Origin: Streptococcus bovimastitidis
GTDB lineage: Bacteria; Bacillota; Bacilli; Lactobacillales; Streptococcaceae
Direction of reading: 5' to 3'
Assembly (NCBI RefSeq): GCF_001885095.1
Contig: NZ_LZDD01000001.1
Coordinates: forward strand, 248,001 to 312,000
Length of the DNA: 64,000 nt
Below are positions 1 through 8,568 of the stretch, piece after piece. The first letter of the stretch is position 1; each line of letters starts with the position of its first letter. The notes under the pieces were generated by a model that saw only the letters and a list, made by a program, of their open reading frames with translations, was not told the origin of the DNA and did not search any database. The translations under genes and the position numbers were made by a program.

Positions 1-2
1 CT

Positions 3-2198
3 TGGGCTTCTACATTTGGTGAAACACAATCAGCATTTGAATTATCGCCTGAGGGAACCGGATATAGAGTAAAGACAAGATTTTCCAAGTTCTATAATCT
101 TCCAGAGCTTATGAGTATGTTTAAGGAAGTGGCAGATATTCAGACGGCAGATATGTTAAATCTTCCTACACCTGAAGCACACTATGAAGTTGTTAAGACA
201 ATGCCGAGTGATGAACAGAAAGAAATATTAAAAGGTTTGTCTGAAAGAGCGGATAAGGTCAGAAATAGGGAAGTTGAGCCAGAAGAAGATAATATGCTTA
301 AAATTACCAATGACGGTAAGAAACTTGCTTTAGACCAGCGTTTGATCAATCCTTTGTTACCTGATAATCCTGATAGCAAGGTCAATGTCTGTGTTAAGAA
401 TGTATTTTCAATATGGGATAAGACAAAAGAGAAAAAATCTACACAGCTTCTTTTCTCGGATATGTCTACACCAAAGGGAGACGGAGAATTTAATATCTAT
501 GATGATATGAGGGATAAGCTTGTGGCAATGGGAATACCAAAAGAAGAAATCGCCTTTATCCATGAAGCTAATTCCGATAAGCAAAAAGATGAACTCTTTG
601 CAAAGGTAAGAAAAGGAGAAATCCGTATCTTAATGGGTTCGACTCAGAAAATGGGAGCAGGTACTAATGTGCAAAACAAGCTGATTGCTATACATGATTT
701 GGATGTGCCGTGGAGACCAGCAGACCTTGAGCAGCGTGCGGGCAGAATTGTCCGTCAGGGAAATGAAAATAAAGAAGTTAATATCTATCGTTACATTACC
801 GAGAACACCTTTGATGCCTACCTTTGGCAGACCATTGAGAACAAGCAAAAATTCATTTCTCAAATTATGACAAGTAAGACACCTGTAAGAGTTGCGGAAG
901 ATGTGGACGAAAGTTCACTTAACTATGCGGAGATTAAAGCCCTTGCAACAGGTGATCCGAAAATCAAAGAAAAGATGGATTTGGATAATGAGGTTACGAA
1001 GCTTAAAATGCTTGAAGCCAATTACAAGTCAAATCGCTATCGCTTGGAAGATAAGGTTGCAAAAACCTATCCTGATGAAATCGTAAAGCTTGAGAAACTT
1101 ATTGAAGCCGTTAAAAAAGATATATCAAGCATAGAGCCATTAGGAGATGGCGAAAACAAGTTTACATCCATAACCATTAACGGAGCGAAGATAACGGATA
1201 AAAAAGAAGCAGGCGAAAAGCTGCTTGAAGTCATAAAGACAGTAAAAGTAAATGAGAGGAGGGGCATCGGTAAGTACCGAAATATGGATTTGGAAGTGAG
1301 CTACAACTTTTTTACAAATGAGCATAATTTTAGCTTAAACGGTGCTTCTAAAACGGTAGGAGAGCTTGGAACAAGTGCAGACGGTAATATTACAAGACTT
1401 GATAACGCCATTGAAAAAATGCCTGAAAAAGTAAAGAGGTTTGAAGAAAAACTCATCAGTACCAAAGAGCAGCTTGAAAATGCAAAAGAGGAATTAAAAA
1501 AGCCTTTTGAAAAGGCGGATGAACTGAAAACTAAGGTATTAAGACTTGCAGAGTTAAATAAGCTGCTTGATATGGGAGAGGTGGAAGAAAAAGAAAATCC
1601 AAATCCATTAGTGGAAGATGTGAAAAGAGCTATTATTGACTTTTGCAACAGAGAGTATGAAGAAAATCATAGATATGATGAATTTAATACGCTATATCCT
1701 GATTTAAAGCATATAGGCATTGCCTATACGAATACACCTGATGAAAAGCATGAGATACAGTTTGAACTTAATCTTGAGGACTTTACGGCTACGCAGCTTG
1801 TAAACGGCAAAGAGATAAGTCATTACGATTATGTAAAAGAAAACAGCAGTGAAGAAATGGCTCTTGATTGCATGAAGTTTGAAATGGAAAACGGTGAATT
1901 TAGTGCATTTGTTTCTGTTGATGAGGAAGAATTAAGACAGGCGTTAGGACTTGAAATTGATGATGAAGGTAATTTCTATGATCCGCTTGCAAAGGATTTG
2001 GATAATGATGGAGTGCCTGACAGGTATGATAATGACTTTAGGGACAGCGACTACTTTGAGACTACCTACGATGTGGAAGATAATCTCCACGCAAAGGAAG
2101 AAAAGCCATCTATCTTAGGGCAGATTAAGTCATTCCAGTCGGAACAAAGAGAAAAAGAAGTAAAAGATACAAAATCAAAAGAACACGATGAACGATAA
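3..2198 (+). CDS. SNF2-type helicase of an integrative conjugative element, 3' part
   Basis: The frame is open from the left edge, so this is the C-terminal ~730 residues of a much larger protein. It contains a superfamily-2 helicase C-terminal domain: a segment reading GSTQKMGAGTNVQ, then the motif VI-like QRAGRIVRQGN, with the phrase DLDVPWRPADLEQ between them as in SNF2 enzymes. Long charged, coiled-coil-prone stretches follow. Near the C-terminus lies an acidic DLDNDGVPDRYDNDF segment resembling a thrombospondin type-3 calcium-binding repeat. Giant helicase/methylase-like proteins of this kind are a hallmark of Tn1549-like conjugative elements, where they are thought to act in DNA processing or anti-restriction. 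The SSB-like gene follows after 55 bp. The domain call is secure; the biological role is inferred. Confidence 0.85.
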   Translation, partial: WASTFGETQSAFELSPEGTGYRVKTRFSKFYNLPELMSMFKEVADIQTADMLNLPTPEAHYEVVKTMPSDEQKEILKGLSERADKVRNREVEPEEDNMLKITNDGKKLALDQRLINPLLPDNPDSKVNVCVKNVFSIWDKTKEKKSTQLLFSDMSTPKGDGEFNIYDDMRDKLVAMGIPKEEIAFIHEANSDKQKDELFAKVRKGEIRILMGSTQKMGAGTNVQNKLIAIHDLDVPWRPADLEQRAGRIVRQGNENKEVNIYRYITENTFDAYLWQTIENKQKFISQIMTSKTPVRVAEDVDESSLNYAEIKALATGDPKIKEKMDLDNEVTKLKMLEANYKSNRYRLEDKVAKTYPDEIVKLEKLIEAVKKDISSIEPLGDGENKFTSITINGAKITDKKEAGEKLLEVIKTVKVNERRGIGKYRNMDLEVSYNFFTNEHNFSLNGASKTVGELGTSADGNITRLDNAIEKMPEKVKRFEEKLISTKEQLENAKEELKKPFEKADELKTKVLRLAELNKLLDMGEVEEKENPNPLVEDVKRAIIDFCNREYEENHRYDEFNTLYPDLKHIGIAYTNTPDEKHEIQFELNLEDFTATQLVNGKEISHYDYVKENSSEEMALDCMKFEMENGEFSAFVSVDEEELRQALGLEIDDEGNFYDPLAKDLDNDGVPDRYDNDFRDSDYFETTYDVEDNLHAKEEKPSILGQIKSFQSEQREKEVKDTKSKEHDER

Positions 2199-2253
2199 GG
2201 GGCTTGTTTAAGTCCCTTATTCACTTTTAACAACAAATATGGAGGTATGAATA

Positions 2254-2913
2254 ATGAATTACAAGGAAATGAGAAATACCATCGAGCAGATGGCAAACGA
2301 GAACTACGAGGACTTTACAAAGGCTCTAATCAGCTTTGAGAAAGGCATTAACGACAAGGAAGCACTTGATAATCTTTATGCGGAGTATATGGAGAATGAC
2401 TCCATGAGCTTATTAAACGATGAATTTGACTATATGATTGATGAGCTTCGTGAAAGCGGTCAGATTAAGGAAAATTCGAGCATTGAGAAAGAGGATAACG
2501 ATCTGGTAAATATTGTCGGCAATGTGGTAGGCGAAGTCGAGGTAGTAGAACGAGAAAACAAGAACGGAGAAGCCTTTAAGGTAGTTAATTTCTCCATTGT
2601 GTCAAAGGACGAAGAGGGTAATAAGCATTATACGAATTGCTCGGCTTATGGAGAAAAGGGTGATGTTCCAAAAGACTTTAAGCAAGGAGATTTTGTAAAG
2701 CTGTTCGGTCAGGAGAGAAAATCCATTGATGATAATGGTAAAGAGCATACGAATGTGAGAATACTCTCATCTAAACTCTTAAAAGCTAAAGAGCAGATGA
2801 AAAGTAAGGAAGAAAAGAAAGAATCTGTTCTTGGAGCAATCAAGAAATTTAAGGCGGAAGAAAAAGCAAAGCCTACTGAAAAGAAAGAAGCTTCCCAAGA
2901 AGTAGAAAGATAA
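2254..2913 (+). CDS. SSB-like OB-fold protein of the conjugative element
   Basis: A 219-aa protein starting at ATG 2254 behind a clear GGAGG. The first ~85 residues are acidic and helical. Residues from about 87 to 170 (beginning VNIVGNVVGEVEV and including the phrase HYTNCSAYGE) look like the OB fold of single-stranded DNA-binding proteins. The C-terminal ~45 residues are Lys/Glu-rich and probably disordered. It lies directly behind the element's helicase gene and ahead of a strong terminator, so it closes that transfer-module operon. A role in protecting or processing transferred single-stranded DNA is inferred. It is not a typical chromosomal ssb, lacking the acidic DDDLPF-like tail. Confidence 0.7.
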   Translation: MNYKEMRNTIEQMANENYEDFTKALISFEKGINDKEALDNLYAEYMENDSMSLLNDEFDYMIDELRESGQIKENSSIEKEDNDLVNIVGNVVGEVEVVERENKNGEAFKVVNFSIVSKDEEGNKHYTNCSAYGEKGDVPKDFKQGDFVKLFGQERKSIDDNGKEHTNVRILSSKLLKAKEQMKSKEEKKESVLGAIKKFKAEEKAKPTEKKEASQEVER

Positions 2914-2920
2914 GAATTTG

Positions 2921-2956
2921 TCGGTGTGGTCTTCGGACTGCACCGATTATTTTTTA
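2921..2956 (+). terminator. Intrinsic terminator after the SSB-like gene
   Basis: An 11-bp stem (two G-U wobbles) capped by a TTCG tetraloop at 2932-2935 is followed by a T-rich run. It separates the conjugation operon from the defence cargo. Confidence 0.85.
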
Positions 2957-2972
2957 TAGAAAAAGGTTCGAG

Positions 2973-3018
2973 AAAACAGAATAAAGTATTGTTATTAGTT
3001 CTGTTTTTGTGCTATAAT
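2973..3018 (+). promoter_or_regulatory. Promoter and inverted-repeat operator of the restriction-modification operon
   Basis: An extended -10 (TGC then TATAAT at 3013-3018) sits 18 bp from a weak -35 (TTGTTA, 2989-2994). A perfect 9-bp inverted repeat, AAAACAGAA at 2973-2981 and TTCTGTTTT at 2999-3007, brackets the -35. The XRE protein encoded just downstream is the obvious candidate ligand, giving autoregulation of the whole operon; that link is inferred. Confidence 0.65.
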
Positions 3019-3064
3019 AGAATAGATATGATGAGGTGTGAAAAGACAAAACTGGAGGTTAGTC

Positions 3065-3295
3065 ATGTCAAAACTAAGTTATAAAAAATTATTTAAAATG
3101 TTAATTGATATAGAAATGAAAAATACAGAGCTTATGGAAAAAGCGAAAGTAAGTAAAAGTACATTCTATAAAATAAAAAACGGTGAAAATGTTACTACTG
3201 ATGTATTGCTAAGGATATGTGATGTATTGGAATGTGATATTTCGGAAATTGTAGAGTGTGTAAGTATTGAAGATGGAGGAAAAACGGGTGTCTAA
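3065..3295 (+). CDS. XRE-family regulator, candidate controller of the R-M operon
   Basis: A 76-aa helix-turn-helix protein of the Cro/CI type that fills nearly the whole chain. The HTH covers about residues 20-45 (motif VSKSTFYKIKNGENVTTD), and the C-terminus resembles small XRE repressors ending in a DISEIVE-like helix. I chose ATG 3065 because GGAGG at 3054-3058 is 6 bp upstream; an in-frame ATG at 3038 has no such site. Its stop overlaps the start of the first methyltransferase by 8 bp, implying coupled translation. In many R-M systems a small XRE C-protein delays nuclease expression until methylation is established. The position and the nearby inverted repeat support that role here, but it is inferred. 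Confidence 0.8.
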   Translation: MSKLSYKKLFKMLIDIEMKNTELMEKAKVSKSTFYKIKNGENVTTDVLLRICDVLECDISEIVECVSIEDGGKTGV

Positions 3296-4349
3296 GTTTA
3301 CAGTTATAGATTTATTTTCAGGCGCTGGTGGGCTATCCAAAGGATTTTTAGACGCTGGTTTTGATGTTATTTTAGGAATTGATTTTGACGATAGTGCATT
3401 GAAAACTTTTGAAAATAATCATGGCAAAGCTAAAGCATTAAAATTGGATTTATTTAATCTTGATAATATTAATTACATAATTTCAGAGTTTGGTAGGGAA
3501 CATAATACACTTGATGTATTAGTTGGTGGGCCGCCATGTCAAGGCTTTTCTTTAGCTGGTAAAAGAGAAGAAGATGATAAAAGAAATATGTTATATAAAG
3601 CGATGGTTAAATTGGCGGAAAGAATGAAGCCAAGAGCTGTTGTATTAGAAAATGTTCCTGGAATGCTAACACTTTATGATGGTGCTGGCAAAAAAAGAAT
3701 ATTTAATGATTTTGAAAAGCTTGGTTATAAAATGTCAGTGAAAGTTTTGTATGCACCTGAATATGGTGTTCCACAAATACGTAAAAGAGCTTTTTTTGTA
3801 GGATTATTGAATTCTAAGGAAGAGTTTACCTTTCCAGAGCCTATTCTTTCCTCAGAAAATTTTATTACTTGTGAAGATGCAATAGGAGACTTACCATCTT
3901 TAGAAGGTATTTATGGCGATGAGATACAGGAATATGAATGTAGTCCACAAACAAAATATCAAGCTGAGATGAGAAAAAATTCAACTAAATTATATAACAA
4001 TATAGGAACACTACATTCGGCAAAAACAGTGAAGATGATTTCTCTTGTGCCAGAAGGGAAAAATTATAAAGCTTTACCAGAAGAATATAGAAATATGTAT
4101 AAATATAATGAAGCACTAACACGATATCATAGCAAGAAACCTTCATTAACTATAAATACTGGGCATAGATCACATTTTCACTACAAATATAATAGAATAC
4201 CGACGGTAAGAGAGAGTGCGAGGCTACAGTCTTTCCCAGACGATTTTATTTTTTATGGGAATAAATCCGAACAATATAAGCAAGTTGGAAATGCAGTACC
4301 ACCTAAATTGGGGTATGCTATTGCCAAAAAACTCAAGGATTATTTATAG
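3288..4349 (+). CDS. C5-cytosine DNA methyltransferase M1 (LlaJI-like)
   Basis: A 353-aa enzyme with the canonical C5-methyltransferase motifs in order: I (DLFSGAGG, residues 8-15, AdoMet binding), IV (GGPPCQG, catalytic Cys84), VI (ENVPG), VIII (QIRKRAFFVG), a target-recognition region, IX (RESARLQSFPDDF) and X (QVGNAVPP). The likely start is GTG 3288, 7 bp after GGAGGA and overlapping the XRE stop; a TTG at 3267 and an ATG at 3273 are alternatives. Two tandem C5 methyltransferases followed by McrB-like and LlaJI-like nuclease genes match the lactococcal LlaJI layout. In LlaJI, as I recall, the two enzymes each modify one strand of an asymmetric site (GACGC/GCGTC). The specificity here is unknown. 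Confidence 0.92.
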   Translation: MSKFTVIDLFSGAGGLSKGFLDAGFDVILGIDFDDSALKTFENNHGKAKALKLDLFNLDNINYIISEFGREHNTLDVLVGGPPCQGFSLAGKREEDDKRNMLYKAMVKLAERMKPRAVVLENVPGMLTLYDGAGKKRIFNDFEKLGYKMSVKVLYAPEYGVPQIRKRAFFVGLLNSKEEFTFPEPILSSENFITCEDAIGDLPSLEGIYGDEIQEYECSPQTKYQAEMRKNSTKLYNNIGTLHSAKTVKMISLVPEGKNYKALPEEYRNMYKYNEALTRYHSKKPSLTINTGHRSHFHYKYNRIPTVRESARLQSFPDDFIFYGNKSEQYKQVGNAVPPKLGYAIAKKLKDYL

Positions 4350-4367
4350 AGAAAGGCTAATGATAGT

Positions 4368-5591
4368 ATGCGAAAATATAAATTTATAGACTTATTCGCT
4401 GGTTGTGGTGGACTGGAAGATGGATTTATGCAAACTGGTGATTATGAGTGCATATCGTCAGTTGAATGGTTGAAACCACAAGTAGATACGCTAAGGCATA
4501 GATTAAAAAATAAATATAATATATTAAATGCGGATGAATCTGTACTACACTTTGATATACAGAGAGAAGATGAACTATTTAACGGTTGGAATAACGATGA
4601 GAACTTTGGCTCATCTCTGGGACTAGATCATTATGTTAAAAAATCAAATGGTGTAGACCTAATTATAGGTGGACCGCCTTGTCAAGCCTATTCAATTGCA
4701 GGTAGAGTCAGGGACGAAAATGGAATGCGAAACGATTATAGAAATTATCTTTTCGAACATTATCTATCCGTTGTAAAAAGATATAAGCCAAAAGTATTTG
4801 TATTTGAAAATGTCCCTGGAATATTAAGTGCAAAGCCAAATGATAAAAAAATAATTGAAATAATTGAAGAAGAGTTCAAAAAAAGCGGATATGTAATCAG
4901 CAATAAGATACAGAAGTATGGGGTTGTTGATGCTTCAAAATATGGAGTGCCTCAAAGGCGAAAAAGAGTGATTTTACTTGGCGTTAGAAAAGATTTGGAT
5001 TCTTTAGACTCTATATATGATAAGATTGATGATTTTTATAATGTTATGCTACCTAAATATCAACAGAAAGAGGTAACGGTGGGAGAAGCAATAGATGATT
5101 TGCCTAAAATCAGTCCTATCTGGGATGATGAAAAAAGAACAAATAAAAAAGCATATACTTATCAAGAAGGGATAAATTGGCATATACCTCGTTATCATAA
5201 TTTGAGAGATATGGATATTTACAAAATGTTGGCTGAAGATATTGAGACTGGTGAAAAGAAATATACTAACGCTGCGGCTATTACTAAAATATATGAACAA
5301 AAAGTTGGATCTAAATCACCGATACATCGATACCATGTTTTGAGAAAGGATGAGCCTAGTACGACAATCATTGCTCATTTATATAAGGATGGTAATAGAT
5401 TTATCCACTACGATTCATCCCAAGCTAGAAGTATTACACCACGTGAAGCAGCACGACTTCAATCATTTGACGATGATTTTAACTTTATTGGATCGCAAGG
5501 AAGTGTATATCAAATGATTGGTAATGCTGTACCGCCCAAATTAGCTTTAGCAATAGGTAAAGCTGTAAAAGAGTTTTTAGATAATCTATAG
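4368..5591 (+). CDS. C5-cytosine DNA methyltransferase M2 (LlaJI-like)
   Basis: A 407-aa second C5-methyltransferase: motif I DLFAGCGG, motif IV GGPPCQAYS with catalytic Cys105, motif VI ENVPG, motif VIII PQRRKR, motif IX REAARLQSF and motif X MIGNAVPP. It is clearly diverged from M1, and its longer target-recognition region differs, as expected if each enzyme recognises one strand of an asymmetric sequence. It starts 18 bp after M1 with AAAGG upstream. The next gene (McrB-like) begins 13 bp beyond its stop, so all four R-M genes appear co-transcribed. Confidence 0.92.
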   Translation: MRKYKFIDLFAGCGGLEDGFMQTGDYECISSVEWLKPQVDTLRHRLKNKYNILNADESVLHFDIQREDELFNGWNNDENFGSSLGLDHYVKKSNGVDLIIGGPPCQAYSIAGRVRDENGMRNDYRNYLFEHYLSVVKRYKPKVFVFENVPGILSAKPNDKKIIEIIEEEFKKSGYVISNKIQKYGVVDASKYGVPQRRKRVILLGVRKDLDSLDSIYDKIDDFYNVMLPKYQQKEVTVGEAIDDLPKISPIWDDEKRTNKKAYTYQEGINWHIPRYHNLRDMDIYKMLAEDIETGEKKYTNAAAITKIYEQKVGSKSPIHRYHVLRKDEPSTTIIAHLYKDGNRFIHYDSSQARSITPREAARLQSFDDDFNFIGSQGSVYQMIGNAVPPKLALAIGKAVKEFLDNL

Positions 5592-5604
5592 AGAGGAGAT
5601 TAAC

Positions 5605-7326
5605 ATGTTCCATTATTTATATACAAATGATATGAGGGTATCTAATTTAGAAGAAAAAGTTACATCATTTGCAAAAATGTTCTTAACAGATTCAGTTCCA
5701 TCAGCTAGTGAAGATAAATCTACAAATAATAATGCTAATACAATTGGATTTTATTTAAACCTTATCAATAAAGGCAATAGTGCAAAACTAGCAGCTAAGG
5801 GTGATGTTAGAAGTGTTGTACTTAATTTTATTAAAACATTTCAATTTCCAAATCCAAGGACAAAAGAAAGTTTTGAAAATGCAGTTAATGATGGCATTAA
5901 ATTAGCTCCGATGCGTGAAATTATTAAAATACTTTTTATTTACTATCAAATGAACTCTGGAGAAGTTTATTTAACAAAAGATGAAATAGTAAACTTTATT
6001 TTTTACAATGAAAATATAGCTTTGCAAACTGATGCTGATAGGATTCAACTGATAAAACAAATTGAGGAGTATAGGACGACTAAAAATTTGCCTTCAAATA
6101 TTGCTCCAACTAGTGAAAGAATTTGGAAGTATCAGGATAGGCAAATTAATGAATTATTGAGCGTTATTGAATGGTCAAAATTTATTGAGGTTAAGTCTGA
6201 CAAGGTATTTTTTATAGTACCCACAAAAGATGATAGTAAGTATAAGTCTGAACTATTGGATATTATCATGTTTGATGAGTTTTGGGATTTCAATGATCAA
6301 GACAATATTTCAGATTTAAAATCTAGTTATTTTGAATATTGTGATGAGCAGATAAGCGTCGAAAATATTGAATTTGAGAATTACAATGACATTCAATGTA
6401 ACAAGCTAAACAGAAATATTCAAAATATATACTTTGGAGCACCTGGAACAGGAAAAAGTTATGGAGTGGATAAGTTAATAAGAAACTGCTATCCGGACAT
6501 TGAGAATAAAGATAATCCATTTGTTTTTAAAACAACCATTTATTCAGACTATTCATATTACAACTTTATAGGAAATATTATGCCGACATCAAAAAATGGT
6601 GAAATCAGATATGACTTTAAGGCGGGTATTTTTTCACAAGCACTCGCAATGGCATTTGAATATAGTGACAAGGAAATCTTTTTAATTGTTGAAGAAATGT
6701 CAAGAGGTAACATTGCAAGTATATTCGGTGATATTTTTCAATTATTAGATAGAGACGAGAACGGAGTTAGCGAATACTCAATTAATAATGATTTGATAAT
6801 TCAACATTTTGATGAAAAAGGCATTAATATTGGTAAAAAAATATTCTTACCAAGGAATTTTCATATTATAGGAACAGTTAATACAAGTGATCAAAATGTA
6901 AACGTAATAGATACAGCGTTTAAAAGAAGGTTTGAGTTTGTATATGTTGATGTAAGTCCCGTTCATACAGATGGAACAATTATGAATGAGTATGTGTTTA
7001 CTCTTGTAGACAAAGAATTTGAATGGAATAAATTGTATATGTCATTAAACGAGCTTATAACTACAAAATTAGAGCTTAGTGAAGATAAGCAAATTGGACA
7101 GTTCTTCATTAAATTTAATAATTATAGTAATGATGAACAAAAATTTGCTGCAATACAAAATAAACTATTACATTACTTATGGGATGATGTACAAGGGGCA
7201 GTTATTTCTGATGAGTATAGGATATTTAATAAAGAATACAAAACATTCTCTTCTCTTTATAAAGATTTTGGTGAGAAAGTCAATGTATTTAGTGAAGAAC
7301 TAATTGATTTATATGATAAACAATAA
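5605..7326 (+). CDS. McrB-like AAA+ NTPase subunit of LlaJI-type restriction enzyme (R1)
   Basis: A 573-aa protein with a strong GAGGAG upstream. The N-terminal ~270 residues have no recognisable motif and may bind DNA. The AAA+ domain has a Walker A motif GAPGTGKS at 278-285, an acidic Walker B-type motif containing EE at 363-364 (FLIVEEMSRGN), and the McrB-type signature NTSD at 426-429 followed by RR at 441-442 (TAFKRRFEF). McrB-family NTPases use GTP or ATP hydrolysis to translocate DNA and activate a partner nuclease. The partner is the next gene, 15 bp downstream. In LlaJI the equivalent subunit is R1. Whether it prefers GTP cannot be told from the sequence. Confidence 0.88.
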   Translation: MFHYLYTNDMRVSNLEEKVTSFAKMFLTDSVPSASEDKSTNNNANTIGFYLNLINKGNSAKLAAKGDVRSVVLNFIKTFQFPNPRTKESFENAVNDGIKLAPMREIIKILFIYYQMNSGEVYLTKDEIVNFIFYNENIALQTDADRIQLIKQIEEYRTTKNLPSNIAPTSERIWKYQDRQINELLSVIEWSKFIEVKSDKVFFIVPTKDDSKYKSELLDIIMFDEFWDFNDQDNISDLKSSYFEYCDEQISVENIEFENYNDIQCNKLNRNIQNIYFGAPGTGKSYGVDKLIRNCYPDIENKDNPFVFKTTIYSDYSYYNFIGNIMPTSKNGEIRYDFKAGIFSQALAMAFEYSDKEIFLIVEEMSRGNIASIFGDIFQLLDRDENGVSEYSINNDLIIQHFDEKGINIGKKIFLPRNFHIIGTVNTSDQNVNVIDTAFKRRFEFVYVDVSPVHTDGTIMNEYVFTLVDKEFEWNKLYMSLNELITTKLELSEDKQIGQFFIKFNNYSNDEQKFAAIQNKLLHYLWDDVQGAVISDEYRIFNKEYKTFSSLYKDFGEKVNVFSEELIDLYDKQ

Positions 7327-7341
7327 TTGTAGAGGTGCGAA

Positions 7342-8547
7342 ATGAGTCAACAGGAAATTCGGGTGGTAAATGATGGTCAAACTGTTGATAAAGACTTCGT
7401 AAACTCTTGGGAGATATTTGATTATTGTGATCAATACAATGGAAGTCTTACAATATCTTTTGTCGGAGCAATTATAAAAAATGATAAAATTTTATTTTCA
7501 TTTCCAAAACATTATAAAGTCGATGATGATGAACACAATCAAGTTTCTTGTATGAAACAAATACTTTATATTTTATCGAAATCAAAAGCAAGTTATGGTA
7601 GTTTTGATAAAGGAATAAAAGGAGAATTTCCGATAAAAGCATATTTAGGCATTTTGATGCATTATAAGAAATATGGTTTATATTTATCTAATGAACAATA
7701 TTATGAAAATGGATATGCTGGAAACATAGATTGGAATAGAACAGTAAATAAATCAAACAAAATCATTCAGAAAAAAGGTGTAATATTTTTCCCATTCACT
7801 ATTAAGAGGACTAGGGATAAAAGTGTATTTATTAGCGAATGTATGAATTACGTTTTATCAGATGCAAGCAGATATAAGAAGTTTATAAATACAATTATGC
7901 CGTATGAATATATTAATAAAAACAATATATTCAACAACTTAAGGTATGTACTTAATGAATTAAAAAGGATTAGAAATCTATATTTTAAAGATATAGAAAA
8001 AAGGCTTATTAACAATTTGATTGAATATATAGAGTGGAAAAGCACAACTAGAGATAATGTCAGACTTATAACATTGAAATTTGAAAATTATTGGGAAGTA
8101 ATGATAAATGAATATCTCAACGATGGTTTTTGCGGAATAGAAGAAGATCAAATTATTTGGGGAGAAAACAAACAAAATAAATTCTCCAAGCCAGAAATGG
8201 AATATGTGGAAAGCGTAGAAAAAAGATTGCAATATAGAGGCAGAAGTCCATATAAAATACAGTACGATCATATATTTATTGATGATGATAATAGAAAAAT
8301 TGTTCTTTTTGATTCAAAGTATTTTAACGCGGAAGTGGATCAATTGAATTATAAACAATTATTCTATCATTATAATTTAAAGCAGAAGTACCCTGAATTT
8401 CTTATATATAATGGATTGCTTTTACCTACAGAAAAAAACTACTATACAAAAATTCATGTGGATAGGACTGATTTAGATGGAGTTAAAATAGTAGAACATT
8501 ACATTAACTTAAATTTAGTGTTGGATTATTATTCGAAATCAATATAA
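7342..8547 (+). CDS. LlaJI-family restriction endonuclease subunit (R2, McrC-like role)
   Basis: A 401-aa protein that starts 15 bp after R1 with GAGGTG upstream. The C-terminal half carries a PD-(D/E)XK-type nuclease core: Asp309 in QYDHIFI, then Asp324-Ser-Lys326 in VLFDSKYF on the next strand, followed by a helix with Gln/Tyr residues. The N-terminal half (VNDGQTVDKDFVNSWEIFDYC) resembles the LlaJI restriction-endonuclease family from memory. It would be the cleaving partner of the McrB-like NTPase and cut DNA lacking the M1/M2 modification. The low GC content matches the rest of the cargo. Family assignment is by motif and gene order. Confidence 0.82.
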   Translation: MSQQEIRVVNDGQTVDKDFVNSWEIFDYCDQYNGSLTISFVGAIIKNDKILFSFPKHYKVDDDEHNQVSCMKQILYILSKSKASYGSFDKGIKGEFPIKAYLGILMHYKKYGLYLSNEQYYENGYAGNIDWNRTVNKSNKIIQKKGVIFFPFTIKRTRDKSVFISECMNYVLSDASRYKKFINTIMPYEYINKNNIFNNLRYVLNELKRIRNLYFKDIEKRLINNLIEYIEWKSTTRDNVRLITLKFENYWEVMINEYLNDGFCGIEEDQIIWGENKQNKFSKPEMEYVESVEKRLQYRGRSPYKIQYDHIFIDDDNRKIVLFDSKYFNAEVDQLNYKQLFYHYNLKQKYPEFLIYNGLLLPTEKNYYTKIHVDRTDLDGVKIVEHYINLNLVLDYYSKSI

Positions 8548-8568
8548 GGTAAGGAGGTAAGTGAAATT

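Noticed and set aside
5605-8547. Plain McrBC type IV restriction system
   Set aside because: The two C5 methyltransferases in the same operon and the LlaJI-type nuclease favour a modification-blocked LlaJI-like system, not a modification-dependent one.
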